Part shown: piece by piece, positions 1 through 8,624 of the stretch
How positions within the stretch are numbered: position 1 is the stretch's first letter
Layout of the letters: each line of letters starts with the position of its first letter
Source: Micavibrio aeruginosavorus_D
GTDB lineage: Bacteria; Pseudomonadota; Alphaproteobacteria; Micavibrionales; Micavibrionaceae
DNA: 64,000 bases
Assembly (NCBI RefSeq): GCF_051245535.1
Contig: NZ_CP195303.1
Location: forward strand, 1,984,001 to 2,048,000
Direction: 5' to 3'
Notes under the pieces: model-generated
Database searches by the model: none
Told to the model about the DNA's origin: nothing
What the model saw: the letters and a program-made list of their open reading frames with translations, nothing else
Translations under genes and position numbers: made by a program

Positions 1-66
1 TGGTATCTGGAAAAAAATACGATAGTTTCAAATAAAGAAGAGCTCAAAGCCCTTCTGCGTCCATAA
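1..66 (+). CDS. 3' end of an unidentified gene (partial)
   Basis: Frame 1 is open from the window edge to a TAA at 64-66 and gives a 21-residue tail ending KEELKALLRP. The stretch is more AT-rich than the genes that follow and is convergent with the DUF3147 gene. Too little is present to name a family, and the open frame could be chance. Confidence 0.3.
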   Translation, partial: WYLEKNTIVSNKEELKALLRP

Positions 67-79
67 CAGAAAACCATCC

Positions 80-430
80 CTAAAGAACAATACCGAACCG
101 TTTCAACAGGAACGTCATGCCAAAATACAGAATAATGGTCATCAGACAGGACAAAACCAGCCCCGCATAAAACGGCACGCCATGGCGCAGCAGGGCCGGG
201 AAAACCAAAAACATCGGCAAAGACGGCAAAACGTACCAGAACGTAGCCTCAGCATGGCCGGCGATGCGTTCCGCATCCGCCGTATCGCGCCACAGCCAGA
301 TCATGGCCAGAACCGAAACCAGCGGCAACGACGCAATCAACGCCCCAAAAGCCGGCGAGCGGCGGGCCGTTTCCGACACCACCGCCACCAGAATTCCAGA
401 GATCGCCGCTTTGATGAAGGCGTAGAACAT
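80..430 (-). CDS. DUF3147 family small membrane protein
   Basis: A 116-aa, strongly hydrophobic protein with about four predicted membrane segments, including MFYAFIKAAISGILVAVVSE at the start and an FYAGLVLSCLMTIILYFGM segment near the end. Length and the SPAFGALIASLPLVS segment match the DUF3147 family, inner-membrane proteins of unknown function. Its ATG (428-430) follows the glmS stop codon (431-433) with no gap, so it is almost certainly translated from the glmS mRNA as the last gene of a glmU-glmS-DUF3147 run. No function can be inferred beyond membrane location. Confidence 0.8.
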   Translation of the reverse strand: MFYAFIKAAISGILVAVVSETARRSPAFGALIASLPLVSVLAMIWLWRDTADAERIAGHAEATFWYVLPSLPMFLVFPALLRHGVPFYAGLVLSCLMTIILYFGMTFLLKRFGIVL

Positions 431-2260
431 TTACTCAACCGTCACCGATTTCGCCAAATTGCGCGGCTGGTCCACATCGGTGCCCTTGGCCACTGCGACA
501 TGGTAGGCCAGCAATTGCACCGGGATCACGTACAGGATCGGGGCGACGAAGGCGTCGGAGACCGGCATGCGCACGGACCAGCGGCAACCGCGGCCCAGTT
601 GGGTCAGGCCGTCACGGTCGGTGAACAGCAAAACCTGACCACCGCGGGCGATGGTTTCCTGTACGTTCGAGGCGGTTTTTTCGAACAATTTGTCATGCGG
701 GGCCAGAACGACCACTGGCACCTTGTCGTCAATCAACGCGATGGGGCCGTGTTTCATTTCCCCGGCGGCGTAGCCTTCGGCGTGGATGTAGGAAATTTCC
801 TTCAGCTTCAGCGCGCCCTCAAGTGCGATCGGGTACATCGCACCGCGACCCAGATACAAAACATCGCGGGCTTCGGCAATTTCGCGCGACAATTTTTCAA
901 TCGTCCCCGCCGTGTCTTGCAACACAGAGTTCACGAGGGACGGCAATTGACGCAGAGAATCCGACATCGCACCAACAGCCTTGGCATCAATTGCGCCCTT
1001 CTTCGCCGCAGCGGCCAGAACGAGGCAGGCAAGCGTGGTCAATTGCGTTGTAAACGCCTTGGTCGACGCCACACCAATTTCCGGGCCCGCCAGCGTGTGC
1101 AGGACCATATCGGATTCACGTTCAATCGTGCTTTCGATCGTGTTGACGATGGAAACGATTTTCTGACCCTGACGTTTGCAATAGCGCAACGCTTCCAGCG
1201 TATCGAGCGTTTCACCAGATTGAGAGACGAACAAGGCCACGCCGCCCGCAGGCATCGGCGCTTCGCGGTAGCGGAATTCGGACGCCACGTCGATTTCAAC
1301 CGGAATGCGGGCAATTTGTTCGAACCAGTATTTCGCCACATGGCAGGCATAAAACGCCGTACCACACGCCACCAATGTCAAACGCGGAGCCTTTGCCACC
1401 ATCTCCACCAGATCGGCGGGCAGTGTGATGTCACGCGTGGCCGGGTTGATGAAGGAGTTCAGCGTATCGCCAATCACGCTCGGCTGTTCAAAGATTTCTT
1501 TCAACATGAAGTGGCGATATTCGCCCTTGCCCGTTGTTTCACCGGATTGTGCGGTAATGCGGATGGGGCGGGAAATTTCTTTGCCTTCACGGTTGTAAAT
1601 GACCACACCACTGGCGTTCACGCGAATGCGGTCGCCATCTTCGAGGAAACAGATTTTTTTGGTCAGCGGGGCCAGCGCGTAAGAGTCCGACGCCACATAC
1701 ATTTCACCGTCGCCATAGCCCACGGCCAGCGGCGTGCCCTGACGCACACCCACCATCAAATTATTTTCATTGGCGAAAATCACGGCCAGCGCGTAAGCGC
1801 CCTCCAAACGGTCAAACGCCGCATTGGCCGCGCTCACCGGGTCCATGCCCTGTTTCAAATGATGGTCAACCAAATGGGCCACCACTTCGGTATCCGTTTC
1901 GGTTTCGAAACGGCATTGATGTTGCTCCAGCTCCGCCTTCAACGCGGCATAGTTTTCGATGATGCCGTTATGCACCACGGCCACGCGTTCGGTCGCATGC
2001 GGGTGGGCGTTGCGCTCGGTCGGGCCGCCATGGGTAGCCCAGCGTGTGTGGCCAATTCCAATGGGCCCACGCACCGGCGTTTTTTTCAAACGCTCATCCA
2101 GATTGATCAGCTTGCCCTCGGCGCGCAGACGTTCAATTTTGCCATTGTCCAACGTGGCGATCCCGGCGCTGTCATAGCCGCGATATTCCAGACGGCGCAA
2201 GCCATCCACCAAACGCTGGGCGACGTCATCTTTGCCAACAATACCAATAATTCCGCACAT
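431..2260 (-). CDS. glmS: glutamine--fructose-6-phosphate aminotransferase (isomerizing)
   Basis: Makes glucosamine-6-phosphate from fructose-6-phosphate and glutamine, the first committed step to UDP-GlcNAc for peptidoglycan and LPS; cytosolic. The 609-aa length is normal. The protein begins MCGIIGIVG, so Cys2 is the N-terminal nucleophile of the class II glutamine amidotransferase domain (about residues 2-220, with HTRWATHGGPTERNAHPH). Two SIS sugar-isomerase domains follow (about 285-425 and 455-595, with SQSGETLDT). The C-terminus DQPRNLAKSVTVE is the invariant family ending. glmU lies upstream on the same strand, so two UDP-GlcNAc steps are linked. No glmS ribozyme, a Gram-positive feature, is seen upstream. 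Confidence 0.98.
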   Translation of the reverse strand: MCGIIGIVGKDDVAQRLVDGLRRLEYRGYDSAGIATLDNGKIERLRAEGKLINLDERLKKTPVRGPIGIGHTRWATHGGPTERNAHPHATERVAVVHNGIIENYAALKAELEQHQCRFETETDTEVVAHLVDHHLKQGMDPVSAANAAFDRLEGAYALAVIFANENNLMVGVRQGTPLAVGYGDGEMYVASDSYALAPLTKKICFLEDGDRIRVNASGVVIYNREGKEISRPIRITAQSGETTGKGEYRHFMLKEIFEQPSVIGDTLNSFINPATRDITLPADLVEMVAKAPRLTLVACGTAFYACHVAKYWFEQIARIPVEIDVASEFRYREAPMPAGGVALFVSQSGETLDTLEALRYCKRQGQKIVSIVNTIESTIERESDMVLHTLAGPEIGVASTKAFTTQLTTLACLVLAAAAKKGAIDAKAVGAMSDSLRQLPSLVNSVLQDTAGTIEKLSREIAEARDVLYLGRGAMYPIALEGALKLKEISYIHAEGYAAGEMKHGPIALIDDKVPVVVLAPHDKLFEKTASNVQETIARGGQVLLFTDRDGLTQLGRGCRWSVRMPVSDAFVAPILYVIPVQLLAYHVAVAKGTDVDQPRNLAKSVTVE

Positions 2261-2306
2261 AGTCTGTTCCTCTGTAGGTTTTTTATAACAATTCAGAATT
2301 CTTAAT

Positions 2307-2375
2307 CGTCATACCGGCGAAGGCCGGTATCCAGTCTATAGACCGCATGGACCCCGGCCTGCGCCGGGGTGACGG
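2307..2375. repeat. double-hairpin interspersed repeat between glmS and glmU
   Basis: Two adjacent palindromes: ATACCGG/CCGGTAT (2311-2330) and ACCCCGGC/GCCGGGGT (2351-2370), bounded by CGTCA and TGACG. This is the widespread intergenic palindromic repeat of proteobacteria whose translation reads like PAQAG...DPGLRRGD. It fills most of the glmU-glmS gap and could act as an mRNA hairpin or a partial terminator. Only one copy lies in this window; that it is repeated in the genome is inferred from the family. Confidence 0.75.
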
Positions 2376-2389
2376 AGGGATTTATCGTG

Positions 2390-3739
2390 TCATGATTTCT
2401 TCTGCTTCTTCGCCCGGAATTTCGCCGCCCAGCCTGCCAGCATGCGGGGTTCGGCGCGTTCGACGTAGAGGGCGTCATCGGCGACATCTTTGGTCACCGT
2501 GGCCCCGGCGGCAATATACGCGCCCTTACCCACCGTCACGGGGGCCACCAGCGTCACGTTGGAGCCGACCATGGCGTTATCACCGATCACCGTTTTGAAT
2601 TTTTCAAAGCCGTCATAATTGGCCGTGATCGCGCCGCAGGAGAAATTGACGCCCGCGCCCACATCGGCATCACCGATATAGGCCAGATGGCTGGCCTTGG
2701 CCCCATCGCGCATATTGACGTTTTTCGTTTCGACGAAATTGCCGATTTTTACTTTCGGCCACAAATGCGTGCCGGGGCGCAGGCGCGCAAACGGGCCGAT
2801 GGTGCAACCCGCATCAATGCGCGCCCCTTCGATATGGCAGAACGCTTCAATCGTGACGTTATCTCCCACGGTGACACAGGGGCCGAATACAACATTCGGC
2901 CCAATCACAACATCGCGACCAATTTTCGTGTCGTGGCAGAAAAAGACGGATGATGGGTCGATCAAGGTCGCGCCATTATCCATGGCCGCGCGGCGGAGGT
3001 TTTTCTGCGCAATCGCTTCGACCACGGCCAGATCTGCGCGGGAGTTCACCCCGGCAACTTCATCGGCGTTGTACAAAATGCTGACGCGGGTTTTGATGCC
3101 TTCGCGCGCGGCGATTTCGGGCAGGTCGGTGATGTAATATTCACCTTGGGCATTGTTGGTTTGCAGTTTATCCAGCCAGCCGGACAATTTTGTCCCGTCG
3201 ATACAGAACGCACCCGTGTTGCACAATTTGATCGCGCGTTGTTCGGGCGTGGCGTCCTTGTCCTCAACAATTTTATTCAGCGTGCCATCCGCATTCATCA
3301 CCAGACGACCGAACGCCGGCGGCGTTTTATATTCAACACCCAGAACAGCAATGCCCGTTTGCGCGTCGTGGCGGCGGGCTTCAATCAACCCCTGCATCAT
3401 CCCGGTGGACAGCAACGGCATATCGCCCAGCAAGACCAGAATATCACCGTCAAACCCCTGCAACGCGGGCATGGCGGCGCGCACGGCATCACCCGTGCCC
3501 ATCGGCACCTTTTGAACGGCGGTGGCGTGCGGGAAAACGGCATCGCCCACACCCGGCGCATCCGGCGCAGTCACCACGATAATCTTGTCTGGCGACAAGG
3601 CCTCGACCGAGCGCAGCAGCCAATTGATCATCGGCCGCCCGGCGATTTCGTGCAGAACCTTCGGCGTGGCGGATTTCATCCGCTTGCCTTGTCCGGCAGT
3701 CAGAATCACACAAGCTAGTTTCGAGGAAGATGTGGTCAT
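2390..3739 (-). CDS. glmU: bifunctional GlmU: GlcNAc-1-P uridyltransferase / GlcN-1-P acetyltransferase
   Basis: Catalyses the last two steps to UDP-GlcNAc. The N-terminal half carries the nucleotidyltransferase signature LTAGQGKRMKSATPKVLHEI (the usual LAAGxGTRM loop with two changes). The C-terminal half is a left-handed beta-helix of hexapeptide repeats containing ITANYDGFEKFKTVIGDNAM, the acetyl-CoA/sugar site. An ATG at 3739 gives 449 aa (MTTSSSKLACVIL), the usual length; an upstream in-frame TTG at 3805 would add 22 residues unlike the family and is not preferred. The gene ends in a lysine-rich tail. It is first in the glmU-glmS-DUF3147 run. Confidence 0.96.
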   Translation of the reverse strand: MTTSSSKLACVILTAGQGKRMKSATPKVLHEIAGRPMINWLLRSVEALSPDKIIVVTAPDAPGVGDAVFPHATAVQKVPMGTGDAVRAAMPALQGFDGDILVLLGDMPLLSTGMMQGLIEARRHDAQTGIAVLGVEYKTPPAFGRLVMNADGTLNKIVEDKDATPEQRAIKLCNTGAFCIDGTKLSGWLDKLQTNNAQGEYYITDLPEIAAREGIKTRVSILYNADEVAGVNSRADLAVVEAIAQKNLRRAAMDNGATLIDPSSVFFCHDTKIGRDVVIGPNVVFGPCVTVGDNVTIEAFCHIEGARIDAGCTIGPFARLRPGTHLWPKVKIGNFVETKNVNMRDGAKASHLAYIGDADVGAGVNFSCGAITANYDGFEKFKTVIGDNAMVGSNVTLVAPVTVGKGAYIAAGATVTKDVADDALYVERAEPRMLAGWAAKFRAKKQKKS

Positions 3740-3897
3740 AGGGCTGAAAACTCGTTCACTTAAAACAATTCGATCTTGTTCTTTATTACCCCGGCGGCGG
3801 TGCAAAACAAGTCACATCATGTTGCAAACCGTTTCACCGAACCCCGCAGAAAACCGCGAAAAACCACCCCGGCCAGCGCCCACAGGGCCCACAGCCG

Positions 3898-3921
3898 AAA
3901 AAACCCGGCTCAAAGCCGGGT
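3898..3921 (-). terminator. rho-independent terminator behind the DUF3108 gene
   Basis: Perfect 8-bp stem ACCCGGCT/AGCCGGGT with a 3-nt loop; on the minus strand it runs into six Ts (A-tract 3898-3903). It lies 33 bp past the stop of the DUF3108 gene and separates that operon from glmU. Confidence 0.8.
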
Positions 3922-3953
3922 ATAATCGTTGAATATCAGATGATTAGGCCGAA

Positions 3954-4823
3954 TCAATCGTCGATTTGAGCCAGCGTTGTGGCCCCATCGGTGTAGCCCA
4001 CCAGATGCATGAACATGGTGCCGTATTCGGACGTCACCCGCACCTTCACCGGAATGGCCGGTTTATCGGCGGACACCTTGGCGAACCAGACGGTCGGCAA
4101 TTTGCCCTTCATGCGGCCCTGTTCCTGAATCGACATCCAGCCGCGCGGTTTTTTATGCCATTCACCCGCCACCGGGGTCACTTCGACCACGCAGCGTTGG
4201 GCCGGACCGGAATACACGTTGTAGCGCGAGGCGCTCAACTGCTCCTCCGCCTCCAGACGGAATTTCATGGCGAAGCGGCGTTTCCCATCAAACACCTCGG
4301 CCGAGGAGTCACAGGATTGCCCGGCGGCAATGTCCTTCATCACATCCAGCGTGGCAGTCAGCACATCAATCGTGCCTTGCGTTAATTCAGCCGGAGGCAA
4401 ATCACGCTCCACCGAACTTTCCGGATCACGCACAGTATAGCCAACAAAATCGCCGTTTTTGTTATACGCGTATTCCTTCACCTCTTCCTCTTCACGCCAG
4501 ATCGCGGCGGAGCGGTGAAGTTCGGGGCGCGCGCCATCTTTCAACTGCCACCCGTGCGTTTCAAATGTGCCATCCCACGGGGCGAGTGAGCGCAGGAAGC
4601 CCTTGGTCCCCGCGCTGAACGATAAATTATATTCGCTGTCCGCCGGGGCGTAGACATGCATGGTCGCGGCCACGGCATTCACACCGCCCGCGTAAACTTC
4701 GTATGTCAGTTGTTGGGTACCGGGTTTGAAGACTGCGCTTTGCGCCGTTGCCGCAGCATTGACACCGCCCGCCACAGCCAGCACAACGCCCACGACAGCG
4801 GACAGGACCACGCCCTTAATCAT
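3954..4823 (-). CDS. exported DUF3108 domain protein
   Basis: A 289-aa protein with a clear signal peptide (MIKGVVLSAVVGVVLAVAGG..., cleavage near AATA). The body LTYEVYAGGVNAVAATMHV... with a later RPRGWMSIQ-type segment is the DUF3108 fold, periplasmic proteins of unknown function. The start at 4823 is preferred over an upstream one at 4925: its ATG overlaps the stop of the FemAB-like gene (ATGATTAA, 8 nt), a sign of translational coupling, and it puts the signal peptide at the N-terminus. The pairing suggests an envelope role, but no reaction can be assigned. Confidence 0.85.
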   Translation of the reverse strand: MIKGVVLSAVVGVVLAVAGGVNAAATAQSAVFKPGTQQLTYEVYAGGVNAVAATMHVYAPADSEYNLSFSAGTKGFLRSLAPWDGTFETHGWQLKDGARPELHRSAAIWREEEEVKEYAYNKNGDFVGYTVRDPESSVERDLPPAELTQGTIDVLTATLDVMKDIAAGQSCDSSAEVFDGKRRFAMKFRLEAEEQLSASRYNVYSGPAQRCVVEVTPVAGEWHKKPRGWMSIQEQGRMKGKLPTVWFAKVSADKPAIPVKVRVTSEYGTMFMHLVGYTDGATTLAQIDD

Positions 4824-5781
4824 AAAATCCCGGGGTGCGGACAATGGTGCCGCCAAGACCTGTTTTGAAAACTGCCAGACCGTCTTTGTCATCGGAAATC
4901 CCTCCAAGGTCAAAATCCCGAACACCCCTTTGTTTCAGTATAACAGATGAATCCCACAAAAGAAGGTGGTGCGCGTGATAATCACGTCCAGCCTCTGTGG
5001 TCCACCCAATTTGATATGTGGCCGAAGAGCCGTGAATCAGCACCAGAACCATGGCGATTGTTTCATTTTGCAAACGCACCGACCCGACCAAAAGGTTATT
5101 TGTGGCAAAAAATTGGCGCGCCAGCGCCCGCACCATTTTCACCGACGGCCCCGGATATCCGCGCAATGTCCGGTCGGCATGATATCCGATAATGACATCA
5201 TCAATGGTTTGCGTATTGGTGGTCCAATCGACATGCAAAGCGTTGTTATGTTGCGCTTTTGTCAGTTCACTGCGCCAGCTTTTGCGCAACGCCGCACGGC
5301 GCGTATCATCATCCGGATCCAGATCCAGCCAGATGGTTTGATAGGATGAACCCCGCGCGCGCAGGCCCGCGTGCGCCAACGCATCACGCATGTCCGGCGT
5401 ATCAACAACGTCCGGAATAAAACGGCGACGGCGGCCCAGACGACGCGGCATCACACGGTTCAAACAGTGAAAGACCGCCGCCACATGATCCGGCGCGCCA
5501 AACCCCGGCAACCACACCGGCCCCCGATCCAGATGCACACCATGCAGAATATGCCCCGGAAACGCCGTTTCCAGAATTTGCACAAGACCCGCCACAGCCC
5601 CATCGATTTCAATGACACCCCACCGCGCCTTCAGCCCCAGCACGGGACAGGCCGCGCGGGCATAATCATAAGATTGCAACAAGCTCGCCCGCCGCGCTTG
5701 CGCGAAACGTTCGGTCCATTGATCCAGCGACAGCACATTCCATCGGATGAGACAGGCAAATGGCGCAGTTTCGCCTTGCAT
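4816..5781 (-). CDS. FemAB/GNAT-like acyltransferase
   Basis: A 321-aa protein resembling the FemAB-like peptidyl-transfer branch of the GNAT superfamily: LLQSYDYARA near residue 35, a central RKSWRSELTKAQ segment, the TYQIGWTTEAGRDYHAHHLL stretch typical of the family, then GVRDFDLGGI near the end. Related proteins transfer amino acids to peptidoglycan precursors or modify surface polymers; the substrate here is unknown. It shares a start/stop overlap with the DUF3108 gene and is divergent from dapD 30 bp away, so expression of envelope genes is probably coordinated. Confidence 0.8.
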   Translation of the reverse strand: MQGETAPFACLIRWNVLSLDQWTERFAQARRASLLQSYDYARAACPVLGLKARWGVIEIDGAVAGLVQILETAFPGHILHGVHLDRGPVWLPGFGAPDHVAAVFHCLNRVMPRRLGRRRRFIPDVVDTPDMRDALAHAGLRARGSSYQTIWLDLDPDDDTRRAALRKSWRSELTKAQHNNALHVDWTTNTQTIDDVIIGYHADRTLRGYPGPSVKMVRALARQFFATNNLLVGSVRLQNETIAMVLVLIHGSSATYQIGWTTEAGRDYHAHHLLLWDSSVILKQRGVRDFDLGGISDDKDGLAVFKTGLGGTIVRTPGFYD

Positions 5782-5811
5782 TCACTTGGTCCTGAAGGTT
5801 TGATAGGAGGT

Positions 5812-6666
5812 ATGACACACGACCCGAATCATACACAAATTAAGGCTCTTGTCGAACAGGGATGGGACGTTCGCGACACGCTGAACCCCGGCACCACGGG
5901 TGATGTTCGCAATGCCGTTGTTGAAACTCTGGAATTGCTGGATCATGGCACCCTGCGCGTGGCCGAACCTGTTGGTGATGACTGGGTTGTTCATCAATGG
6001 GTGAAGAAGGCCGTGCTGCTCTCCTTCCGCCTGAACCCCATGGCGTCCATTCCCGGTGGCCCCGGTGGCGCACATTGGTGGGACAAGGTGCCCAGCAAAT
6101 TCCACGATTGGGACGCCGATGATTTTCATGCGGCCGGTTTCCGCGCCGTGCCGGGATCAATCGTCCGCCATTCCGCCCATATCGCCAAAAATGTCGTCCT
6201 GATGCCCAGCTTCGTCAATGTCGGCGCGTTTGTGGATGAAGGAACCATGGTTGATACATGGACCACCATCGGATCGTGCGCACAGATTGGCAAGAACTGC
6301 CACATCTCGGGTGGTGTTGGTATTGGTGGCGTTCTGGAACCGTTACAGGCCGATCCTGTCATTATTGAAGATAACGTTTTCATCGGCGCGCGCAGCGAAG
6401 TGGCCGAAGGCGTGCGCGTTGAAACGGGTGCCGTATTATCCATGGGTGTGTTTCTGGGCGCATCGACCAAGATTATTGACCGCGACAGCGGTGAGATTTT
6501 TATGGGCCGCGTTCCGGCCTACAGCGTCGTCGTACCCGGCACCCTGCCCGGCAAGGCTCTGCCCGATGGCACACCGGGCCCGTCGCTGGCCTGTGCCGTC
6601 ATTGTCAAACGGGTGGATGAACGCACCCGGTCGAAAACCGCCATCAATGAATTACTTCGCACATAG
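5812..6666 (+). CDS. dapD: 2,3,4,5-tetrahydropyridine-2,6-dicarboxylate N-succinyltransferase
   Basis: Succinyl-CoA-dependent step of lysine and meso-diaminopimelate synthesis. The 284-aa product has the DapD helical N-domain followed by a left-handed beta-helix (VRHSAHIAKNVVLMPSFVNV, GTMVDTWTTIGSCAQIG, GGVGIGGVLEPLQ) and a C-terminal cap. The ATG at 5812 follows an AGGAGG (5805-5810) that is unusually close (1 nt), so the functional Shine-Dalgarno may instead be GAAGG at 5794. The frame stays open upstream, but only as antisense of the FemAB-like gene. dapE follows 25 bp downstream. Confidence 0.97.
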   Translation: MTHDPNHTQIKALVEQGWDVRDTLNPGTTGDVRNAVVETLELLDHGTLRVAEPVGDDWVVHQWVKKAVLLSFRLNPMASIPGGPGGAHWWDKVPSKFHDWDADDFHAAGFRAVPGSIVRHSAHIAKNVVLMPSFVNVGAFVDEGTMVDTWTTIGSCAQIGKNCHISGGVGIGGVLEPLQADPVIIEDNVFIGARSEVAEGVRVETGAVLSMGVFLGASTKIIDRDSGEIFMGRVPAYSVVVPGTLPGKALPDGTPGPSLACAVIVKRVDERTRSKTAINELLRT

Positions 6667-6691
6667 ATTTTCAACATAAGGATTTTTTCCA

Positions 6692-7819
6692 ATGACCGAC
6701 GCTCTCGCCCTTGCCCGTGATCTGATCCGTTGCCCCAGCATCACGCCAAAGGACGAAGGGGCGCAGGATTTGCTGTCCCGTACCTTGGGCGGCCTTGGAT
6801 TTACCTGCACCAATTTGCCGTTTGATGATGTAAAAAATCTGTTCGCCCGTCGCGGCACAGATGGGCCGCATCTGTGCTTCGCCGGACATACCGATGTTGT
6901 CCCCGTGGGTGATGAAAAATCATGGTCGCACAGCCCGTTTGGCGGCGCCGTCGCCGATGGCAAACTCTATGGTCGGGGGGCCGCCGATATGAAGGGCAAC
7001 ATTGCCGCCTTCATTGCCGCCACCGCCGCCTTCGTCCACAACCACCCGGACCACAAAGGTTCGATCAGCCTGCTGATCACCGGGGATGAAGAAGGTCCCG
7101 CCGTGAATGGCACCGTGCGCGTATTGGAATGGATGGCAAAAAACGGCCATACACCCGATGTCTGCATCGTTGGCGAACCGTCTAATCCGAAAGAAATGGG
7201 CGATGAAATTAAGATTGGCCGCCGCGGATCGCTCAGCGCCACGCTGACCGTCCATGGCAAGCAGGGCCATGTGGCATACCCGCATCTGGCCGACAACCCG
7301 GTGCCGAAACTGGCACATTATCTGGTCGCGTTATCCGACACGGTTCTGGATGTTGGCAGCGCGCATTTCCCCGCGACATCATTGCAAGTCACCAACGTCG
7401 ATATCGGCAACACAGCCGAAAACGTCATCCCGGCACGCGCCACCGCCATGTTCAACGTGCGGTTCAATGACCGGTGGGATTTTGAAACGCTGGAAAATAA
7501 AATTCGATCCATCCTCGACCGCGTTGGCCCGGATTACGATATCGTATTCCGCCGCGGTGCCCATGTGTTCATCACCGCCCCCGGTGAATGGACCGGATTG
7601 GTACGTCAGGCGGTCACCGACATCACCGGCAAAACCCCGGCGATGAGTACGGCGGGCGGCACATCCGATGCCCGTTTCGTCAGCCAATATTGCCCGGTGG
7701 TGGAATGTGGCCTGATCAATGCAACGATCCATCAGGTGGATGAACATGTCCGCATCACGGATTTGGAAACCCTGACCGCGATTTATGGCCGCGTGCTGGA
7801 AAAATATTTCCTGCGTTAA
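6692..7819 (+). CDS. dapE: succinyl-diaminopimelate desuccinylase
   Basis: An M20-family di-zinc hydrolase that removes succinate from N-succinyl-LL-diaminopimelate. The 375 aa are family length. Metal ligands visible: His in FAGHTDVVPVGD, bridging Asp in GRGAADMKGN, the catalytic Glu pair in TGDEEGPAVNGT, and His in the C-terminal INATIHQVDEHV. The substrate-specificity segment GGTSDARFV is present. It lies directly after dapD as a two-gene DAP operon. Its TAA overlaps the convergent truA stop codon, so the two genes share TTAA. Confidence 0.97.
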   Translation: MTDALALARDLIRCPSITPKDEGAQDLLSRTLGGLGFTCTNLPFDDVKNLFARRGTDGPHLCFAGHTDVVPVGDEKSWSHSPFGGAVADGKLYGRGAADMKGNIAAFIAATAAFVHNHPDHKGSISLLITGDEEGPAVNGTVRVLEWMAKNGHTPDVCIVGEPSNPKEMGDEIKIGRRGSLSATLTVHGKQGHVAYPHLADNPVPKLAHYLVALSDTVLDVGSAHFPATSLQVTNVDIGNTAENVIPARATAMFNVRFNDRWDFETLENKIRSILDRVGPDYDIVFRRGAHVFITAPGEWTGLVRQAVTDITGKTPAMSTAGGTSDARFVSQYCPVVECGLINATIHQVDEHVRITDLETLTAIYGRVLEKYFLR

Positions 7820-8586
7820 TAATCAATCCGCACCAGATACAACCCATCCGGCGGGGCCGTGGGGCCGCCCGCGCGGCGGTCGCGGGCTTCGAGTGCTTCA
7901 CGCACCTGATCCGGGGCCCACTTTCCTTCGCCGACCATGGCCAGCGTGCCGACCATGTTGCGCACCTGATGGTGCAGGAACGACCGCCCTTCGACATGGA
8001 ATAAAATATCCTGCCCCGGTCCGGCGACGCAGGGGGTTGCTTCGATATCCAGACGGTCGAGCGTGCGCATCGGTGATTTCGCCTGACAATCCGTGTCGCG
8101 GAAGGTGGTGAAATCGTGATGGCCCAGCAAATGCGCCGCGCCAGCCCGCATGGCATCGACATCCAGCATCCGCCGCACATGCCACACCAACCCGCGTTCA
8201 AACGCGGGCGGGGCCGGACGGTTCAGCAGGCGGAACGTATACAGCTTATTCACCGCGCCAAAGCGGGCATGGAAATCATCCCCCACCATTTCCGCATCCA
8301 GAATAACCACCGGGGCGTTGCGCAAATGGGCGTTCAGGGCCTTGGCGAGGTCATAGCCCGTGATATCACGGTTTCCATAATCTAAATCAAAATGGGCTAC
8401 CTGCCCCCGCGCATGGACCCCGGCATCGGTGCGGCCCGCGACATGGATGGTGATGTTCTGCTGACAAAAGCTGGCTATGGCGGCCTCAATCGCCGCCTGC
8501 ACGGAGGGGACGCCCGCCGCCTGCCGTTGCCAGCCGGAGAAGGGACGCCCGTCATATTCAATGGTTAATTTCCAGCGATGTTGCAT
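7816..8586 (-). CDS. truA: tRNA pseudouridine(38-40) synthase
   Basis: Isomerises uridines 38-40 in the tRNA anticodon arm. The 256 aa contain the signature GRTDAGVHARGQVAHFD with the catalytic Asp (about residue 54), the N-terminal YDGRPFSGWQRQ strand and the C-terminal FLHHQVRNMVGTL segment that contacts RNA. It starts with MQHRWKLTIEYDG at 8586. It is convergent with dapE and shares stop-codon bases with it. Confidence 0.97.
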   Translation of the reverse strand: MQHRWKLTIEYDGRPFSGWQRQAAGVPSVQAAIEAAIASFCQQNITIHVAGRTDAGVHARGQVAHFDLDYGNRDITGYDLAKALNAHLRNAPVVILDAEMVGDDFHARFGAVNKLYTFRLLNRPAPPAFERGLVWHVRRMLDVDAMRAGAAHLLGHHDFTTFRDTDCQAKSPMRTLDRLDIEATPCVAGPGQDILFHVEGRSFLHHQVRNMVGTLAMVGEGKWAPDQVREALEARDRRAGGPTAPPDGLYLVRIDY

Positions 8587-8624
8587 AGCCCGGCGCTTTC
8601 AGCCTAATCTAAAAACCATCAACG

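Noticed and set aside
182..2305. A 707-codon open frame on the plus strand opposite glmS
   Set aside because: It is antisense to glmS and DUF3147; its His/Arg/Gln-rich translation is typical of a shadow frame in GC-rich DNA.
2261..2389. glmS ribozyme or riboswitch
   Set aside because: The gap is short and filled by the dispersed palindromic repeat; no ribozyme core can be seen.
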